Source: Lumbricus rubellus (Eukaryota; Annelida; Clitellata; Crassiclitellata; Lumbricidae). From it: DNA of 64,000 nucleotides. Location: positions 565,001 to 629,000 of the forward strand of contig OX243822.1 of the NCBI GenBank assembly GCA_945859605.1, read 5' to 3'. Shown here in pieces: positions 33,001-44,479 of this stretch (position 1 is the first letter of the stretch; each line of letters begins with the position of its first letter). Under the pieces are notes generated by a model, which was not told where the DNA came from, searched no databases, and was given only the letters and a program-made list of their open reading frames with translations. The position numbers and the translations under genes are program-made.

Positions 33001-36000
33001 ACAAAGCATCAATTGATGGTGCTGAGCAATTGTATGTTATAGCGCCCCCTCTTCAAGCTCACTACTCAGAGGCGCTTCTGACTAAAGAGCGGACACTGAA
33101 TCTGAGTTTCACGCTGAAGCGCACGAGCAATTGCGAGTGAAGGACTTGCTCAGGGTCCAACATAGTTTCTTGAGGTGGATTCAATGTATTGTTGATTTTC
33201 GGTTTTCTCTCTTCCTTTGTCTTTCTTCAGACGAACTGCAGTCAGCTGCGAACGTTGGACGTAAGCAATGTTCAGTTTACATCAGATCTCGTGATGTTTG
33301 ACATCGAACGAATGCAAAATTGCTGTTCTCACCTCCAGATTCTGCGATTGGCTAACGCTCCATTCCGAATCAGCCATGCCTCTCCCAGCGAACAGGTAAC
33401 CAGTGCAGCATTCACGTCTACCGTTATTTGTCTGCTTTAATTACTCGGTCACGTGGGCGGAGACTTGCGAGGGACGAACGAGTGGCCGAAGGAAGGACGC
33501 GAGATTTTGGGCGAACGAATGGCTGATTTGCCGACGAAATTTTCCATTTTTTACGATATTTCTTAGTCATTTGGTCGACATATCCAGGAAAACAAAAGAA
33601 AAGTTTTCTGTCAGAAAAGTTCATGACTTTTTTTAATCATTATTTTGTTCGAAAATCTCTTCTTACAGTTTGTTCATGAAGTGTCCATGTCTTTACACTT
33701 AACGAATGGGGGCGGGGTACCAAATGCATGGACCATCTTTTTGTGGTTGTATTTACCACTTTTTGTGGTTGTATCTACCACTTTTTGTAGTTGAATCCAT
33801 TGCTGTGGTTGATTTTATCCATCTTTGTTGTCTGTTTCTGTTGCTAAAGATGTCTTCGCCGGGTTTTCCCGAACTCCAGGAACTCGATCTTGGCATCAGT
33901 GGCTCAAATCGCGGCATCGGATGCGAAGTCTCCAACAACTTCCTTCACAGGTAACGAACGGTTTTCGTTCAGCGACCCGCTCTTTTTTCCTGTAACATGG
34001 CGATAAGCACCTTCACAGAATCATGCTGATTAAAATTACTTTCTTGCTCATTTTGCTGAGCATTGGAGACTTGTGAAATGGAACGTTTTACCAGTTTGTA
34101 ATAACAAAGTATATGTGAATTATATATGATAAATAATATAAATAAAATTTTGATCTTAAGACTTCTAAGACTTGTAATTATGTAATCTTGAAACTTTTCA
34201 TCTAGATATAAGTAAACATATAAATAAATATAAGTAAAGAAATTGTAAATATAAACATCTTCTTCTGGTTCTCTGCCCTTAGGCAGGTTCGTCTGTCCAA
34301 TGTCGCCACTCTTCCCTCCGCTGGGCCTTCTCCTTTAGTCGTTGATATCCGCTCCTCTTCATCAGCGCGTCCAGCAGCATCTGTCGTGGTCTTCCTCTTG
34401 TTCGTTTCCCCTCCATTTTTCCTTCTATCACCGTTTTTACCAGACTGTCTCCTCTTAGCGTATGTCCTATCCAGTTCTTATGTCTTTCTCTGATTATATT
34501 TATCATTGTTCTTTCTTCTCCTACCCTTTCCAACACTTCCTCATTTGTTCTGTGTTCCGTTCAGCTGATATTCTCCATTCTTCTCCATGTCCACATTTCA
34601 AACGCTTCGATTTTCTTTATGTCTTCTTTTCTCATGGTCCAGGTTTCGGAACCATACAACACCACACTCCATACCAATGTTTTTATCATTCGTTTTTTGA
34701 GGTTTCTGTTTAGCTTTCCTCGTAGTAGTTCTCCTCTTTTCGTAAACGCTTCTTTTCCTATTGCAATCCTTCTTCTGATTTCCTTATGACATTTAGCATC
34801 TGTTGTGATCAAGCTTCCCAAGTAGCAAAATTCCTTCACCTGTTCTATTCCTTTGCCTTCTATTTGAATGTCGACTGTAGTTTCTTCTCCCTTGCTGATC
34901 TTCATTACTTTTGTCTTCTTTATGTTAATCCTCATGCCATATTCAATTGACGTTGTGTTCAATCTATCCATCACTTCTTGCAACCCCTTCTGGCTTCTTG
35001 CCAACATCGCCTGATCGTCCGCAAACCTCAGCGCCTTAATCCATCTTCCTCCCACCTTTATGCCTTCTTCCAAATCATCCAATGCTTCTCTGACCAGTTC
35101 TTCTATATATATGTTGAATAAAAGAGGTGACAGAGGGCAGCCCTGCCTCACTCCTCTGCCCACCTTTCCTGGTTCTGAGTACTCTCCGTCAATTCTTATT
35201 CTTACCTTCTGACCCATGTATAAATTTCCTATCAATCTCCTGTCTCTCCAGTCTATTCCCATCCTCCTCAGTACATGTAGCAGCTTTCTCCAGTTGACCC
35301 TATCAAATGCCTTCTCATAATCCACGAAACATATATATACGTCCTGTCCAAATATAAACATATCGATATAAATCTCGGTAATGAATGAATGAACGAATAG
35401 AATTTGTGAGACGCGGTGGTGCAGTGGGTATGTTCGTAGCATTGCAGCTGGAGGGTTGCAGGTTCGATTCCACCTCAAGCCACCACGTAGGAATCTTGGA
35501 AAAATCCTTCACTCGCAATTGCTCAGCGCTTCAGCGTGAAACTCCGATGCAATGCCCGTGCTGTAGTCGGGAGCGCCTCTGAGTGTAGAGCTTGAAGGGA
35601 CGCTGTAACAAGTGCACATACAAAATAAATAAATTTTTATTTGTGTAACAAGTGCACATGCAAAATAGAATAATTTATTTGTGTAAAAAGTGCACATATA
35701 AAATAGATTATTTTATTTGTGTAACAAGTGTACATGTACACAAAAAAAGATTATTTTATTTGTGTTTATTTTTGTGTGTGTAGAATTCTGAAGAAGTCGT
35801 ACGCATTAAAGTCGCTCGACATTCGTGGATGTACGAGCGTGACATGTGAGAGTCTGCAGAGTCTTCCTGTCACTGATCTACAGCGACTTTACATCTCAAG
35901 CAGCTCTGCGGCGAAATACGAAGGAATCGAGATCATTATGACGAAAGTTATTATCGCATTTTTACACTTCTCACAATTTTTTTTATCTAAATCTAATAAT

Positions 36001-38118
36001 TAGATAATTAATAATTAAAATTATTTTGAAACTTTTGAGACTTTAAATCGTATGTAGTCTAATGTTAAGACTTCTAATGTGATACAATGTAATCTTGAGA
36101 CTTTTAGGTCTCTAATTTTATCTAACATAGTCTAATGTTAAGAGTTCTAATGTGATACAAAATGTAATCTTGAGACTTTTAGGTCTCTAATTTAATCTGA
36201 CATAATCTTGAGACCGTTGACCCTAAAAGGTAACTATGATACAGGTAATTATATCTACATTGACCCTAAACAGGTAGCTATGGTAACCCTAGCCTTAATC
36301 AGTCTCACCAAAATCTTCCTGTTCTTCATTTCAGACGAATTTTATGGGAGTTTGACAGTTCACATTGTTTTCATTCACTACGAATATTGAATTGAGTTTC
36401 TCAGATTACAATGTCTTGGAGCCAACTACAATTCGCCTGCTCCACCCCACCTACCCACCCTCCCCCACCATTCTCCCCCCATCCACCCATCCCCCACCAT
36501 TCTCCCCCCCATCCACCCATCCCCCACCATTCTCCCCTATTTACCTGCGTCTAAGACAGCATTGAATAAACGAATGCAATGAAGCGTGACGGACGTGGTA
36601 CGTTCGGACACGCCTCGCTGAATAGACAAGATTAGTGAAAGGTGTGGGAATAATAATTATATTGTCAATGCCATTCACAAAGAAAGTCTCGTGGATTCGC
36701 CTTCAAATAATAATAACATGCTCTACTTTTGACCCGCCTGCTTCTCCTTTGCTTGCAGATTGCTTTCTGTGCATTCAGCTTGAAATTGGTAATTAGTGTG
36801 AGAAGAGTTGTCTCTTTGGCTTTTGTATTTAATAGCGAAAGGTGTGATGTGCTAACCATCTCCAAACATTGAGCACATCCTTGTCCTAATAATTATTTAT
36901 ATGATAAGGATAGAACCATGCTGCTACTAAACTACTACTACTACTAGTAATAATAATAATAGTTTTACATAAGGCTGATCCAGAGTAACACCATTCCCAT
37001 CTCTGGATATTGTTTTCAACACCTGAAGAATCATAAATTCATTGGGTAAAAAAATACACGTAGAAATAATTTAGCGATGATGGTATTAACAGTAAATAAT
37101 GACCTTTAAATGACCTCTGGTTGTGTGTGTGCAGTGGCAGCATAGTCTGATGATTCTTGATCTGTCGTGGAACATCTATCCTGGAATGTCACTCGACATG
37201 GCGATGAGGAAGTTGAGCAGCGATCCGAGCAAGTCACGACTGGAGGACATTGACCTTCGAGGAACACAGATCTCGTGTGGCAGGGTTCAGTAAGTGCACT
37301 GTTACTACACACTCTCATCACCATCATCCTCATTCATCGTACCTTAATGGTACTGCTGCCACTAATACTTATACTAACACCAATGCTACTACTATAATTA
37401 TGTATAAATGTCTTAAATCGCATCTGCTTAGATCTGTCGGTTGGCTACGTTAAGCGCCTTCGTGAGATTCTTGTTAAGGCGCTATATAAATGATCATATA
37501 CATACATACATACATACTACTATTATATATATAATTTATAATGTATGCTATATGTCAAAAATTGCTAATTGCAATTGATATTATTCTTTATTCTTTAATG
37601 ATTCAATCTGACAAACCGCAGAATGATTACACAATCATACAGGTTATACGAAATACTGCCCACTATTATAGCACGACACGCAGGTCGGCTTTACAGCAGT
37701 TAGTTCAGTAGCTTAACACTAATTGCTATCTACCATGGTCAGCATTCCTGTCTCTCTCTCTCTCTTACTTACTCATTTTTTGAATATATAATATACTGAT
37801 CTGATCACATGACTTGGTTTTGAATCGCCATTGCTTGGTGCCTTTGTGCATTACAAACAGGCGCTATATAAGTTACTACTACTAATGAATAATGATAATG
37901 ATTCTGCTTTGCTTGGTAGGTCGATTCTGGAGGGCTGCCCTCGCCTCAACTGCCTTCGCCTTGACTCCTGTCGTGGTCTTCCGCGAGGTATGAAGAAGGA
38001 ATATTCCGGTTCAAATCTTGACGAACTGCGCAGCAACATTGCGTCACTTGTTGCTGATGCTGAGAAAGATGAGGTGAACACCACGCGTGACCTCTGCCTC
38101 CTCCCATCTCTTCTTTAG
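30050..38118 (+). CDS. F-box/LRR protein, FBXL6-like
   Basis: Predicted substrate receptor of an SCF (SKP1-CUL1-F-box) ubiquitin ligase. Exons 30050-30212 (ATG at 30058), 30605-31081, 31711-31903, 32209-32337, 32660-32782, 33231-33395, 33850-33950, 35784-35946, 37135-37289 and 37920-38118 (stop TAG) splice in phase to 619 residues. The N-terminal third is acidic, Ser/Lys-rich and disordered. The F-box follows at about residues 190-230: WGRLLPSFILLKIF, CDGPLPTLCR, then RVNHLWNDL and LWRKLDLS. The rest is leucine-rich repeats such as LTSVKLSGTRVNSVGF and LKSLDIRGCTSVTCESL. The end, CLRLDSCRGLPRGMKKEY, is the FBXL6-specific C-terminal block, which separates it from other FBXL proteins. A GAG/GTGAAC donor at 38073 could allow an alternative end. 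Confidence 0.92.
31085..31190. repeat. (TCTG)n microsatellite
   Basis: TCTGTCTGTGTCTGTC repeats immediately after the donor at 31082. The upstream coding frame runs on through it, giving a false extended open frame. Confidence 0.9.
31230..31282. mobile_element. 53-bp TTAA-flanked element
   Basis: CCCTTTACC at the left and GGGTAGAGGG at the right are roughly inverted. TTAA stands at 31226-31229 and 31283-31286. Possibly related in mechanism to the 63-bp elements, but different in sequence. Confidence 0.45.
31945..32030 (+). repeat. SINE family A, head only
   Basis: GGGGTGCGGTGGTGTGGGG, GCCTTGGAACCGGAAGGTTG and GGTTCGAATCCACATCAAGCC, without the usual 3' half. Confidence 0.75.
32398..32595. 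repeat. (CATTGTATTG)n pentamer-based repeat
   Basis: About 195 bp of CATTG/TATTG pentamers in the FBXL6 intron. Open in several frames only through composition. Confidence 0.95.
33035..33185 (-). repeat. SINE family A, 3' half
   Basis: TATAGCGCCCCCTC, CTCAGAGGCGCTTCTGACTA, GAGTTTCACGCTGAAGCGCA and AGTGAAGGACTTGCTCAGGG, reversed relative to the consensus. It ends 45 bp before FBXL6 exon 33231-33395. Confidence 0.85.
34262..35395 (-). mobile_element. 5'-truncated LINE with reverse transcriptase, one nonsense codon
   Basis: The minus-strand frame encodes the second half of a non-LTR reverse transcriptase: FVDYEKAFDRVNW, GVRQGCPLSPLLFNIYIEEL, catalytic FADDQ (canonical FADD), then WTMRKEDIKKIEAFEMWTWR. 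After an in-frame TGA at 34558-34563 the same frame resumes with HKNWIGHTLRGDS and RTRGRPRQMLLDAL. The 3' end carries a CTGCC-TAAG-GGCAG hairpin (34273-34286). It lies antisense within the FBXL6 intron 33951-35783. Probably a dead copy; the clade is not certain. Confidence 0.88.
35409..35634 (+). repeat. tRNA-derived SINE, family A
   Basis: ACGCGGTGGTGCAGTGGGTA, GGTTCGATTCCACCTCAAGC, GAAACTCCGATGCAATGCCC, CGGGAGCGCCTCTGAGTG and AACAAGTGCACATACAAAAT. It is immediately followed by a fourfold tail duplication. Confidence 0.9.
35605..35763. repeat. about 39-bp SINE-tail unit x4
   Basis: GTAACAAGTGCACAT plus A/T-rich filler ending TTATTTGT is repeated four times with small changes. It ends about 20 bp upstream of FBXL6 exon 35784-35946. 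Confidence 0.85.
36000..37134. other. FBXL6 intron, no gene seen
   Basis: Contains TCTTGAGACTTTTAGGTCTC repeats (36050-36215) and CCCACC-rich repeats (36440-36540). Nothing coding recognised. Confidence 0.6.
37440..37515 (+). repeat. LINE/SINE 3' tail fragment
   Basis: GGCTACGTTAAGCGCCTTCG and AAGGCGCTATATAAATGATC, then (CATA)n. The tail type (GCGCTATATAAAT) resembles the CR1/L2-like ends but the body differs. Confidence 0.55.
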
Positions 38119-38169
38119 ATCAACAACCGGATGTGTCCGACACCCACCACAAGTACCCCTCCACGCACT

Positions 38170-38745
38170 CCACACTAGCTCTCCCTCTCTCGTTTGTCCT
38201 TCTGCTCCTCCTTCTGCTTCTCCTTATGCTCATGCTCCTCCTTCTCCTGCTCCTCCTCCTGCTGCTCCTCCTTCTCATGCTCCTCCTCCTGCTGCTCCTC
38301 CTTCTCATGCTCCTCCTGCTGCTCCTCCTTCTCCTGCTCCTCCTCCTGCTGCTCCTCCTTCTCATGCTCCTCCTCCTGCTGCTCCTCCTTCTCATGCTCC
38401 TCCTCCTGCTGCTCCTCCTTCTCATGCTCCTCCTCCTGCTGCTCCTCCTTCTCATGCTCCTCCTCCTGCTGCTCCTCCTTCTCATGCTCCTCCTCCTGCT
38501 GCTCCTCCTTCTCATGCTCCTCCTCCTGCTGCTCCTCCTTCTCATGCTCCTCCTCCTGCTTCTGCTCCTCCTTCTCCTGCTCTTCCTCCTCTTCCTCCTG
38601 CTTCTCCTGCTCCTTCTGCTCTTCCTGCTCCTCCTCCTGCTCCTCCTCCTCTTCCTCCTCCTCATCCTGCTCCACCTCATGCTCCTGCTCCTCCTCCTCT
38701 TGCTCCTCCTCATGCTGCTCCTTCACCTGCTCCTCCACCTCCTCA
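38170..38745. repeat. 27-bp pyrimidine minisatellite downstream of FBXL6
   Basis: Unit CTCCTCCTGCTGCTCCTCC + TTCTCATG repeated about a dozen times, with shorter CTC/CTG/CTT variants around it. It starts about 50 bp after the FBXL6 stop. Since the unit contains no stop in any frame, three plus frames and two minus frames stay open for about 190-290 codons. Most likely 3' UTR repeat. Confidence 0.95.
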
Positions 38746-38918
38746 TGGTATCCCATTCTCTACGTTTCTGCACTGTTGACTATGATCTCTTTGTACTCCC
38801 TCCTTTCGCAATTCATCCTCTTGGTCGGTCTCTGTTGGTATCTAAACAATCTCTCTCTGCTCTGGCCGTCTGTCTGTGTGTGGGACTGTGGGTGGGGGGA
38901 TTTGTTTTTATGGGGGAC

Positions 38919-38919
<1 letters not shown>

Positions 38920-38988
<69 letters not shown>

Positions 38989-38990
38989 AA
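38920..38990. repeat. (GAT)n microsatellite
   Basis: About 22 perfect GAT triplets. Confidence 0.98.
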
Positions 38991-39364
38991 ACTGTTGACT
39001 AGGATTATTTTGTTTCTGATGATAGTTTTTTTTATTCGTGTAAATACAGAAATCTGAAACACTGTCGACATTTTTAAACCGACTTTTTAACCACGAGAAT
39101 TATAACGTTCTTCTTTCGAGTCGGAGTTTTGAAGTTGGACTCTGTTTGTGTTTGGTCGCTCGAGAAGTCGAGTCGAGTGTTTGCACAAACACCGATGTTT
39201 GTTTGTTTGTTTGTCGGCTGAATTGTTTGTAATGTTGTTAATATCTTGTTGTTATTAATGTCAACTGTTTTGCCTTACACATAAAATGCACGTTTTTGTT
39301 TGTGAGTGTCAAATAGTTCAATAGTTTACGACTTTGATTTGAATACAAAAAAGAAGTGAGGAAG

Positions 39365-39454
39365 AGATCTTGAGAGGAAAAGAGAGGTAGAAAGATGCAG
39401 AGAGAGACAGAGAAAGAGAGAGAAAGAGACAGAGAGAGAGACAGAGAAAGAGAG

Positions 39455-39493
<39 letters not shown>

Positions 39494-39515
39494 CAGAGAG
39501 AAAAAGAGAGAGTGA
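39365..39515. repeat. (GA)n-rich repeat
   Basis: GAGAGACAGAGAAAGAGAGA-type repeat including a pure (GA)n core at 39460-39490. Confidence 0.95.
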
Positions 39516-39519
39516 TAGT

Positions 39520-40620
39520 GATATATTATATAATTATATAGCACGATAGAAAGCGGACGGTGGGCTGTCTATTATTTGTATCAACGGGGCGTATCTTCTA
39601 TCAACGCCATCGATATACAAGTGGGGTGGTTGGTGGGAGGTGAGAGCAGGAGAGACTATTTGTTGATAATCCGAATGACGTGGACGATGGCACTTCTGTA
39701 GCTTAGCATGTGGACGCGAAACATGGCGCGTAGGACTTCTGTACACGACGATTAGTTTGCATTGAATTCGACGCAACAGTGTCATCTGGTTAGAAGTCGG
39801 AAGAGAGACAATGACTAAGCAACCTCTATTCTCTCTCTGTCTCTTTCTCTCTCCCTACCTTTCTCTTTTTATCTCTGTCTGTCTTGTCTGTCCCCCTCTT
39901 TTAGGCCTTGTCTTGTCTCCCCATACATCCATCTCTGTCTGGCTGTAGGCTATGTCTGGCTGTAGGCTATGATAGGCCATCATTACTTGAGAGTCGATGG
40001 TGTCTATAGGACGAAACCTAAGACTATATGTCGAGTTTAGGCCTAGTAGGTCTGCTCCAGCCATAGGCTGGATCTTGTAGGAAATAGGTCAGGTTAAGTT
40101 TAGAAATTATGTCGGGTCATAGGCCTAGATAATATTGAGTGGGTCATATTTATCATGGGATTTATGAAAAGAAATCAGCGATTTCATAAATCAGATGAGT
40201 TGGTTGCGATCGAGCGCTGCATGATAAAGAGCAGGCACACTCTTCCTGTTCATCAATCAACCCATTGATATGTACCAGTAACTACATCGTACATTTCAAT
40301 GAATCAACCTATAATTAAAGATAAATTATCGAGTGCAGAGGAAACTCTCAGAACTGAGGTCAACGAAGCGAACCAAAGAAGAAACGTAACAATGGATAAA
40401 AGATGACTTCTCACTTCTTCTCACCTCGACACGCACGGCTGAAGAATGACAATAAAATGATAATATATTCTGCAGAAATAAATTACTACTCGAAGGCTGA
40501 TTTCCTCTGTATATGCTCGAGGGCACTGAGTATGTTACGCCTAGCTTTGCCAACGAGTTTTATCGTTGACGTCGCTTTAATAACCAGTATTATTATCGTT
40601 ATTGTCACTTATTATAATTT
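39520..40620. other. intergenic, no gene seen
   Basis: Non-repetitive sequence with TAGGCCTA words. Open frames are short and unrecognised. Confidence 0.5.
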
Positions 40621-40680
40621 ATATTATTACTAGTATTACTATTATCATTAGTACTACTACTATTGTTTTTAATATCAATA

Positions 40681-40799
40681 GTGGTGGTGGTGGTGGTGGT
40701 GGTGGTGGTGGTGGTGGTGGTGGTGGTGGTGGTGGTGGTGGTGGTGGTGGTGGTGGTGGTGGTGGTGGTGGTGGTGGTGGTGGTGGTGGTGGTGGTGGT
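40681..40799. repeat. (GGT)40 microsatellite
   Basis: Uninterrupted GGT triplets over about 119 bp. The poly-Gly, poly-Val and poly-His frames are composition only. Confidence 0.98.
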
Positions 40800-41014
40800 A
40801 GCAGTATACGTTGTTGTTGTAGCAGCAGCGACAGCAGTAGCAGTTATGATAGTGTACGATTATCATTTTTCACGACCACCTAATGACAAAGCTTCAATCG
40901 ATGGCGTTGAACAATAATTATTGTGAGTGAAAGACTTGCTCTCAGTGGCTCTGCATATAATAAGTTCTGTCTAATAATAAGACGAATTTCGAGAAAAAAT
41001 AATCGCGAAAAGCG

Positions 41015-41235
41015 TTCCATTTTTATATAGCATCGAAGGACACCGTTTTAAAGGTGTCTAACACTCTCGGCAATTGTGAGCGGAGTATTGGATGGCTCAA
41101 TCTCCAATAACCGTCTCAGAGGAGGTGGATCGAACCTACATCAGTACTAAAATGATTAATCATGCATAGAGTTCCATCCTTATATAATGTCCGTAAATAA
41201 GGTTTTAAAGGTATCTCAAAATCATCGTCAATTGC
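41015..41235 (-). repeat. SINE family B, inverted copies
   Basis: AGCGTTCCATTTTTATATAG followed by CACCGTTTTAAAGGTGTCTA, then a tRNA-like head with GGTGGATCGAACCTACATC. A second tail starts near 41165. Confidence 0.75.
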
Positions 41236-41286
41236 AAGTGAAGGACTTGATGCTCAATCTCCCACACAGTAACCGTTTGTTTGTTT

Positions 41287-41505
41287 GTATGTATGTGCAC
41301 TTGTTATAGCGCCCCTTCAAGCTATCTCTCTACTCAGAGGCGCTCCCAAATGCAGAGCGGACACTGCATCGGAGTTTCACGCCGAAGCGCGGAGCAATTG
41401 GACTTGTCACTTGCCCAAGGTCCTTACGCGGCGAGGTGGATTCGAACCTCGAACATTCTGGCTACAAGGCAACGACGCCACAACTACACCACCGCGCCTC
41501 ACGTA
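41287..41505 (-). repeat. tRNA-derived SINE, family A
   Basis: GTGCACTTGTTATAGCGCCC, CTCAGAGGCGCTCCCAAATG, CATCGGAGTTTCACGCCGAA and GGATTCGAACCTCGAAC, then ACTACACCACCGCGCC: a well-preserved reversed copy. Confidence 0.92.
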
Positions 41506-41689
41506 GTTGTCGTAGTAGCAACAGCAGTAGCAGTTATAGCAGTGTACGATTATTATTTTTACACGATCTAGCTCTAATGTCAAAGCTTGCGATGAAACAA
41601 CAATATTATTATTGTGAATGAAAGACTCGCAATCAGTGTTCCTGCACAATTATCTCGGAGAACTCAAGATTGAAGTAAAGCAATCCTAC

Positions 41690-42060
41690 GAAGCGTTTCT
41701 TCCTTATAGCATCGGTTGACACCGTTTTAAAGGTGTCTAACAATCTCGGCAATTATTGTAAGTGAACGACTGGTTTAATGTCCCTAAATTAACGTATACC
41801 ATCTCAGAAGAGAAGGTGGATTGAACCCACATTCACGAGGTTATTATTAATGACGCATTTTTTTCCAATATTTATATAGTGACGGTGAATACGGTTTTGA
41901 GGGTGTCTAACAATCATCGTCAATTGCAAGTGAAGGACTTGTTGCTCAGTCTCCCTACTAATAGTGGCGGTGGTGGTGGTAGGAAGAATGACCGTCTCTT
42001 CCTGGTTCACAAGGCGATCACTGTAACCAGTCAGCCATCGCATTTCCATTAAATGCTATG
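41690..42060 (-). repeat. SINE family B, inverted copies
   Basis: CACCGTTTTAAAGGTGTCTA at about 41730 and GGTTTTGAGGGTGTCTAACA at about 41894, each preceded by a TATATAG/CTTATAG motif and followed by a tRNA-like head. Confidence 0.7.
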
Positions 42061-42935
42061 ATGCGTGTCATGACATGATTCGTCGCTCGCATATAATATC
42101 AAAGCGCCCCATTATGTCTTCAGCAAACACAGAAGGCGTTATACAGAGACACACTATTCTTCAGTATAATTATTATTAGCATGTGGCGCCCTCTCGAGAC
42201 CTTTTGTTGAAGCTTTGAACCACTTTTTTAAAATACAGATTTATATGACGCTATAATTGTTAAATCTATGATTGCAATGTCTGATGTGCATCGGTGCTTT
42301 ATATAAAATCCAGACAACCATTAATCAAGGTGTCGAGTAATCTGATTTATTATTATTATTTATCAACACCTGTCATTATCCTTACACCCGATCGAGGCAA
42401 CAAGAGCCCCTGGGTAAAAAATATATAGGCCTACAGAGGGATTATATCGATGTTTCGTAGCCTAATGGTCGTCGCAGAGATTGGGGAATAGAAGGTGTCT
42501 ATGTAGTGGAACGTGGGATGTTCTATGTAGTGGAACGTGGGATGTCTTATACTCAGTAGACGATCGAGTGCATGATAGAAAAAATGAGTGTAGGCCTATA
42601 ATAGGCTTACCCATGCATCACGTCAAAATGATGATGATAACACTTACACATTTAAGAAATCAGCAATCGACTAAATTGACTTTTTACAGACGTGAACTTT
42701 AATTGTGCGCTATATGAAAAGACCAGAAAAGCCAATAAAACACTGCATTCCCCTATTTAACACATCATGCATAATAGGCCTACTCTCATAATTATATATA
42801 TTTAATTATATATACATATATATGCCTATACTTATATATAATGTATAATACATGTCAATATATTTGTCCAATAAACGAGGAAAAATAAATAAACCAATGA
42901 GAGCGGTTTTTTTGAAGTAAATGAATAAAGAAATG
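42060..42935. other. intergenic, no gene seen
   Basis: AT-rich, with a short (TA)n tract near 42795-42830. A 24-bp direct repeat (GTAGTGGAACGTGGGATGT) occurs near 42505-42545. Confidence 0.5.
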
Positions 42936-42939
42936 AAGA

Positions 42940-43220
42940 AATGAACGAATAAATGAATTATTGAATACTTAAATGAAGGTGTGCACTGATGAAGAAATGA
43001 ATGATTGAAGAAATTAATGAAGTTAGGAATTCATGATTCAATTAATGACTTTATGAATGAACCAGTAATGAATGAATGAATCACTGAGTGAATGAGTGAG
43101 TGAATGAGTGAGTGAATGAATGAGTGGATGAATGAATGAGTGAATGAGTGAATGAGTGGATGGATGAATGAATGAGTGAATGAGTGAATGAGTGAGTGAA
43201 TGAATGAACGAATGAATGGA
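42940..43220. repeat. (GAATGAGT)n degenerate repeat
   Basis: Imperfect GAATGAATGAGTGAATGAGT repeats. Open frames here (His-Ser/Phe-Ile rich) are not coding. Confidence 0.93.
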
Positions 43221-43281
43221 AAATAAAACCAAGATGGAAAGACCAACGAGTAGAATGACTTTAGAGAATGAACGGAGAAGA

Positions 43282-43585
43282 ATAATAATGACATTGTCAA
43301 TAATGACATTGTCAATAATGACATTGTCAATAATGACATTGTCAATTATGACATTGTCAATAATGACATTGTCAATAATGACATTGTCAATATTGACACT
43401 GTCAATAATGACATTGTCAATACTGACATTGTCAATAATGACATAATATTATCAATTATGACATTGTCAATAATGACATTGTCAATAATGACATTGTCGA
43501 TAATGACATTGTCAATAATGACATTGTCAATAATGACATTGTCAATAATGACATTGTCGATAATGACATTGTCAATAATGACAAT
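43282..43585. repeat. 15-bp minisatellite (AATAATGACATTGTC)n
   Basis: About twenty copies with few variants (GTCGATAATG, TATTGACACTG). Confidence 0.97.
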
Positions 43586-44194
43586 GGTAAGGAATTGCTG
43601 CATAAAATAATGCCGAACAACATCATTCTTAATTTGCCCTTAAGTCTCCCAACGCACGGACTATGGGTCAATAACCACATAAAAGTATATTAAATCAATA
43701 TTAAAATTATGAAAATTTTAAATATAAAAACGGCCTCCCTTGATTAAAACACAACGTCGAAAATCGAAACTATCAGTGTAAGGGTCCTGTTGACAGTTTA
43801 GAAGAAACCCAGAAGCGTGAAAAAAATGGAATTAGCAAAATAACAAAACACCTTAATTTTTGCAGACATGAATTGACTTTAACGCGAATGTATAATGTTG
43901 CTATGCATTATAAAGGAAACCTAACACTAAAATAATAGGGAAGTTAATATCCTCTGAAGACTTGTCTTTACTTAAAGAATTTATGTAGGCTAGGGGTGGC
44001 CACACATGCATGAGGAAATTTTTTTTGGCTTTGATTGGATTGCACATAGTCGCATTTTGTTCCTTTTGCAATTGTAGGCCTATAATAGCTGGCCTAGTTA
44101 GCTACACCAATATACGTCTGTTGGTAACAACGGACTGCGGTTCAAGCCCAGGGCTGGGAGTTGACACTCAGAGATTTAGATATCTCGGGCTAGC

Positions 44195-44350
44195 ACGCAT
44201 GGGACGCGGTGGCGCAAGCTGTTGCGGAACGACTTTGGGCAAGTTGCTTACCCATCATGGCAACGGGAAATTACATCACTCATCTCATCCCCAGGTGCGT
44301 ATTGCCAATGAACCTGCCTTCGGGCAGAGAACCATCATCATTATAATAGA
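44195..44350 (+). repeat. tRNA-derived SINE, family C
   Basis: Head GGGACGCGGTGGCGCAAGC, a body with CTTTGGGCAAGTTGCTTACC, then the 3' tail GAACCTGCCTTCGGGCAGAG followed by (ATC)n. The tail forms a perfect CTGCC-TTCG-GGCAG hairpin (44314-44327) and matches the 3' end of the LINE at 34262. Confidence 0.65.
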
Positions 44351-44479
44351 CTATTATATAAGCATACGGTTACAATTAAAGGGAACTCCCAATGTGGTGG
44401 TGCCAGTCTCGGTCCTGAAGAAAAGGGAGGTCTACGCTATTCACCCTTTCAATGACGTGGTATCACAAAACAGCAATTA

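Noticed and set aside
38087..39057. Leu-rich, Ala/Pro-rich and Ser/Cys-rich proteins of 230-290 residues
   Set aside because: All come from one stop-free 27-bp pyrimidine repeat; several mutually exclusive frames are equally open.
40602..40917. Poly-Gly, poly-Val and poly-His open frames
   Set aside because: They are the reading frames of a pure (GGT)40 microsatellite with no coding context.
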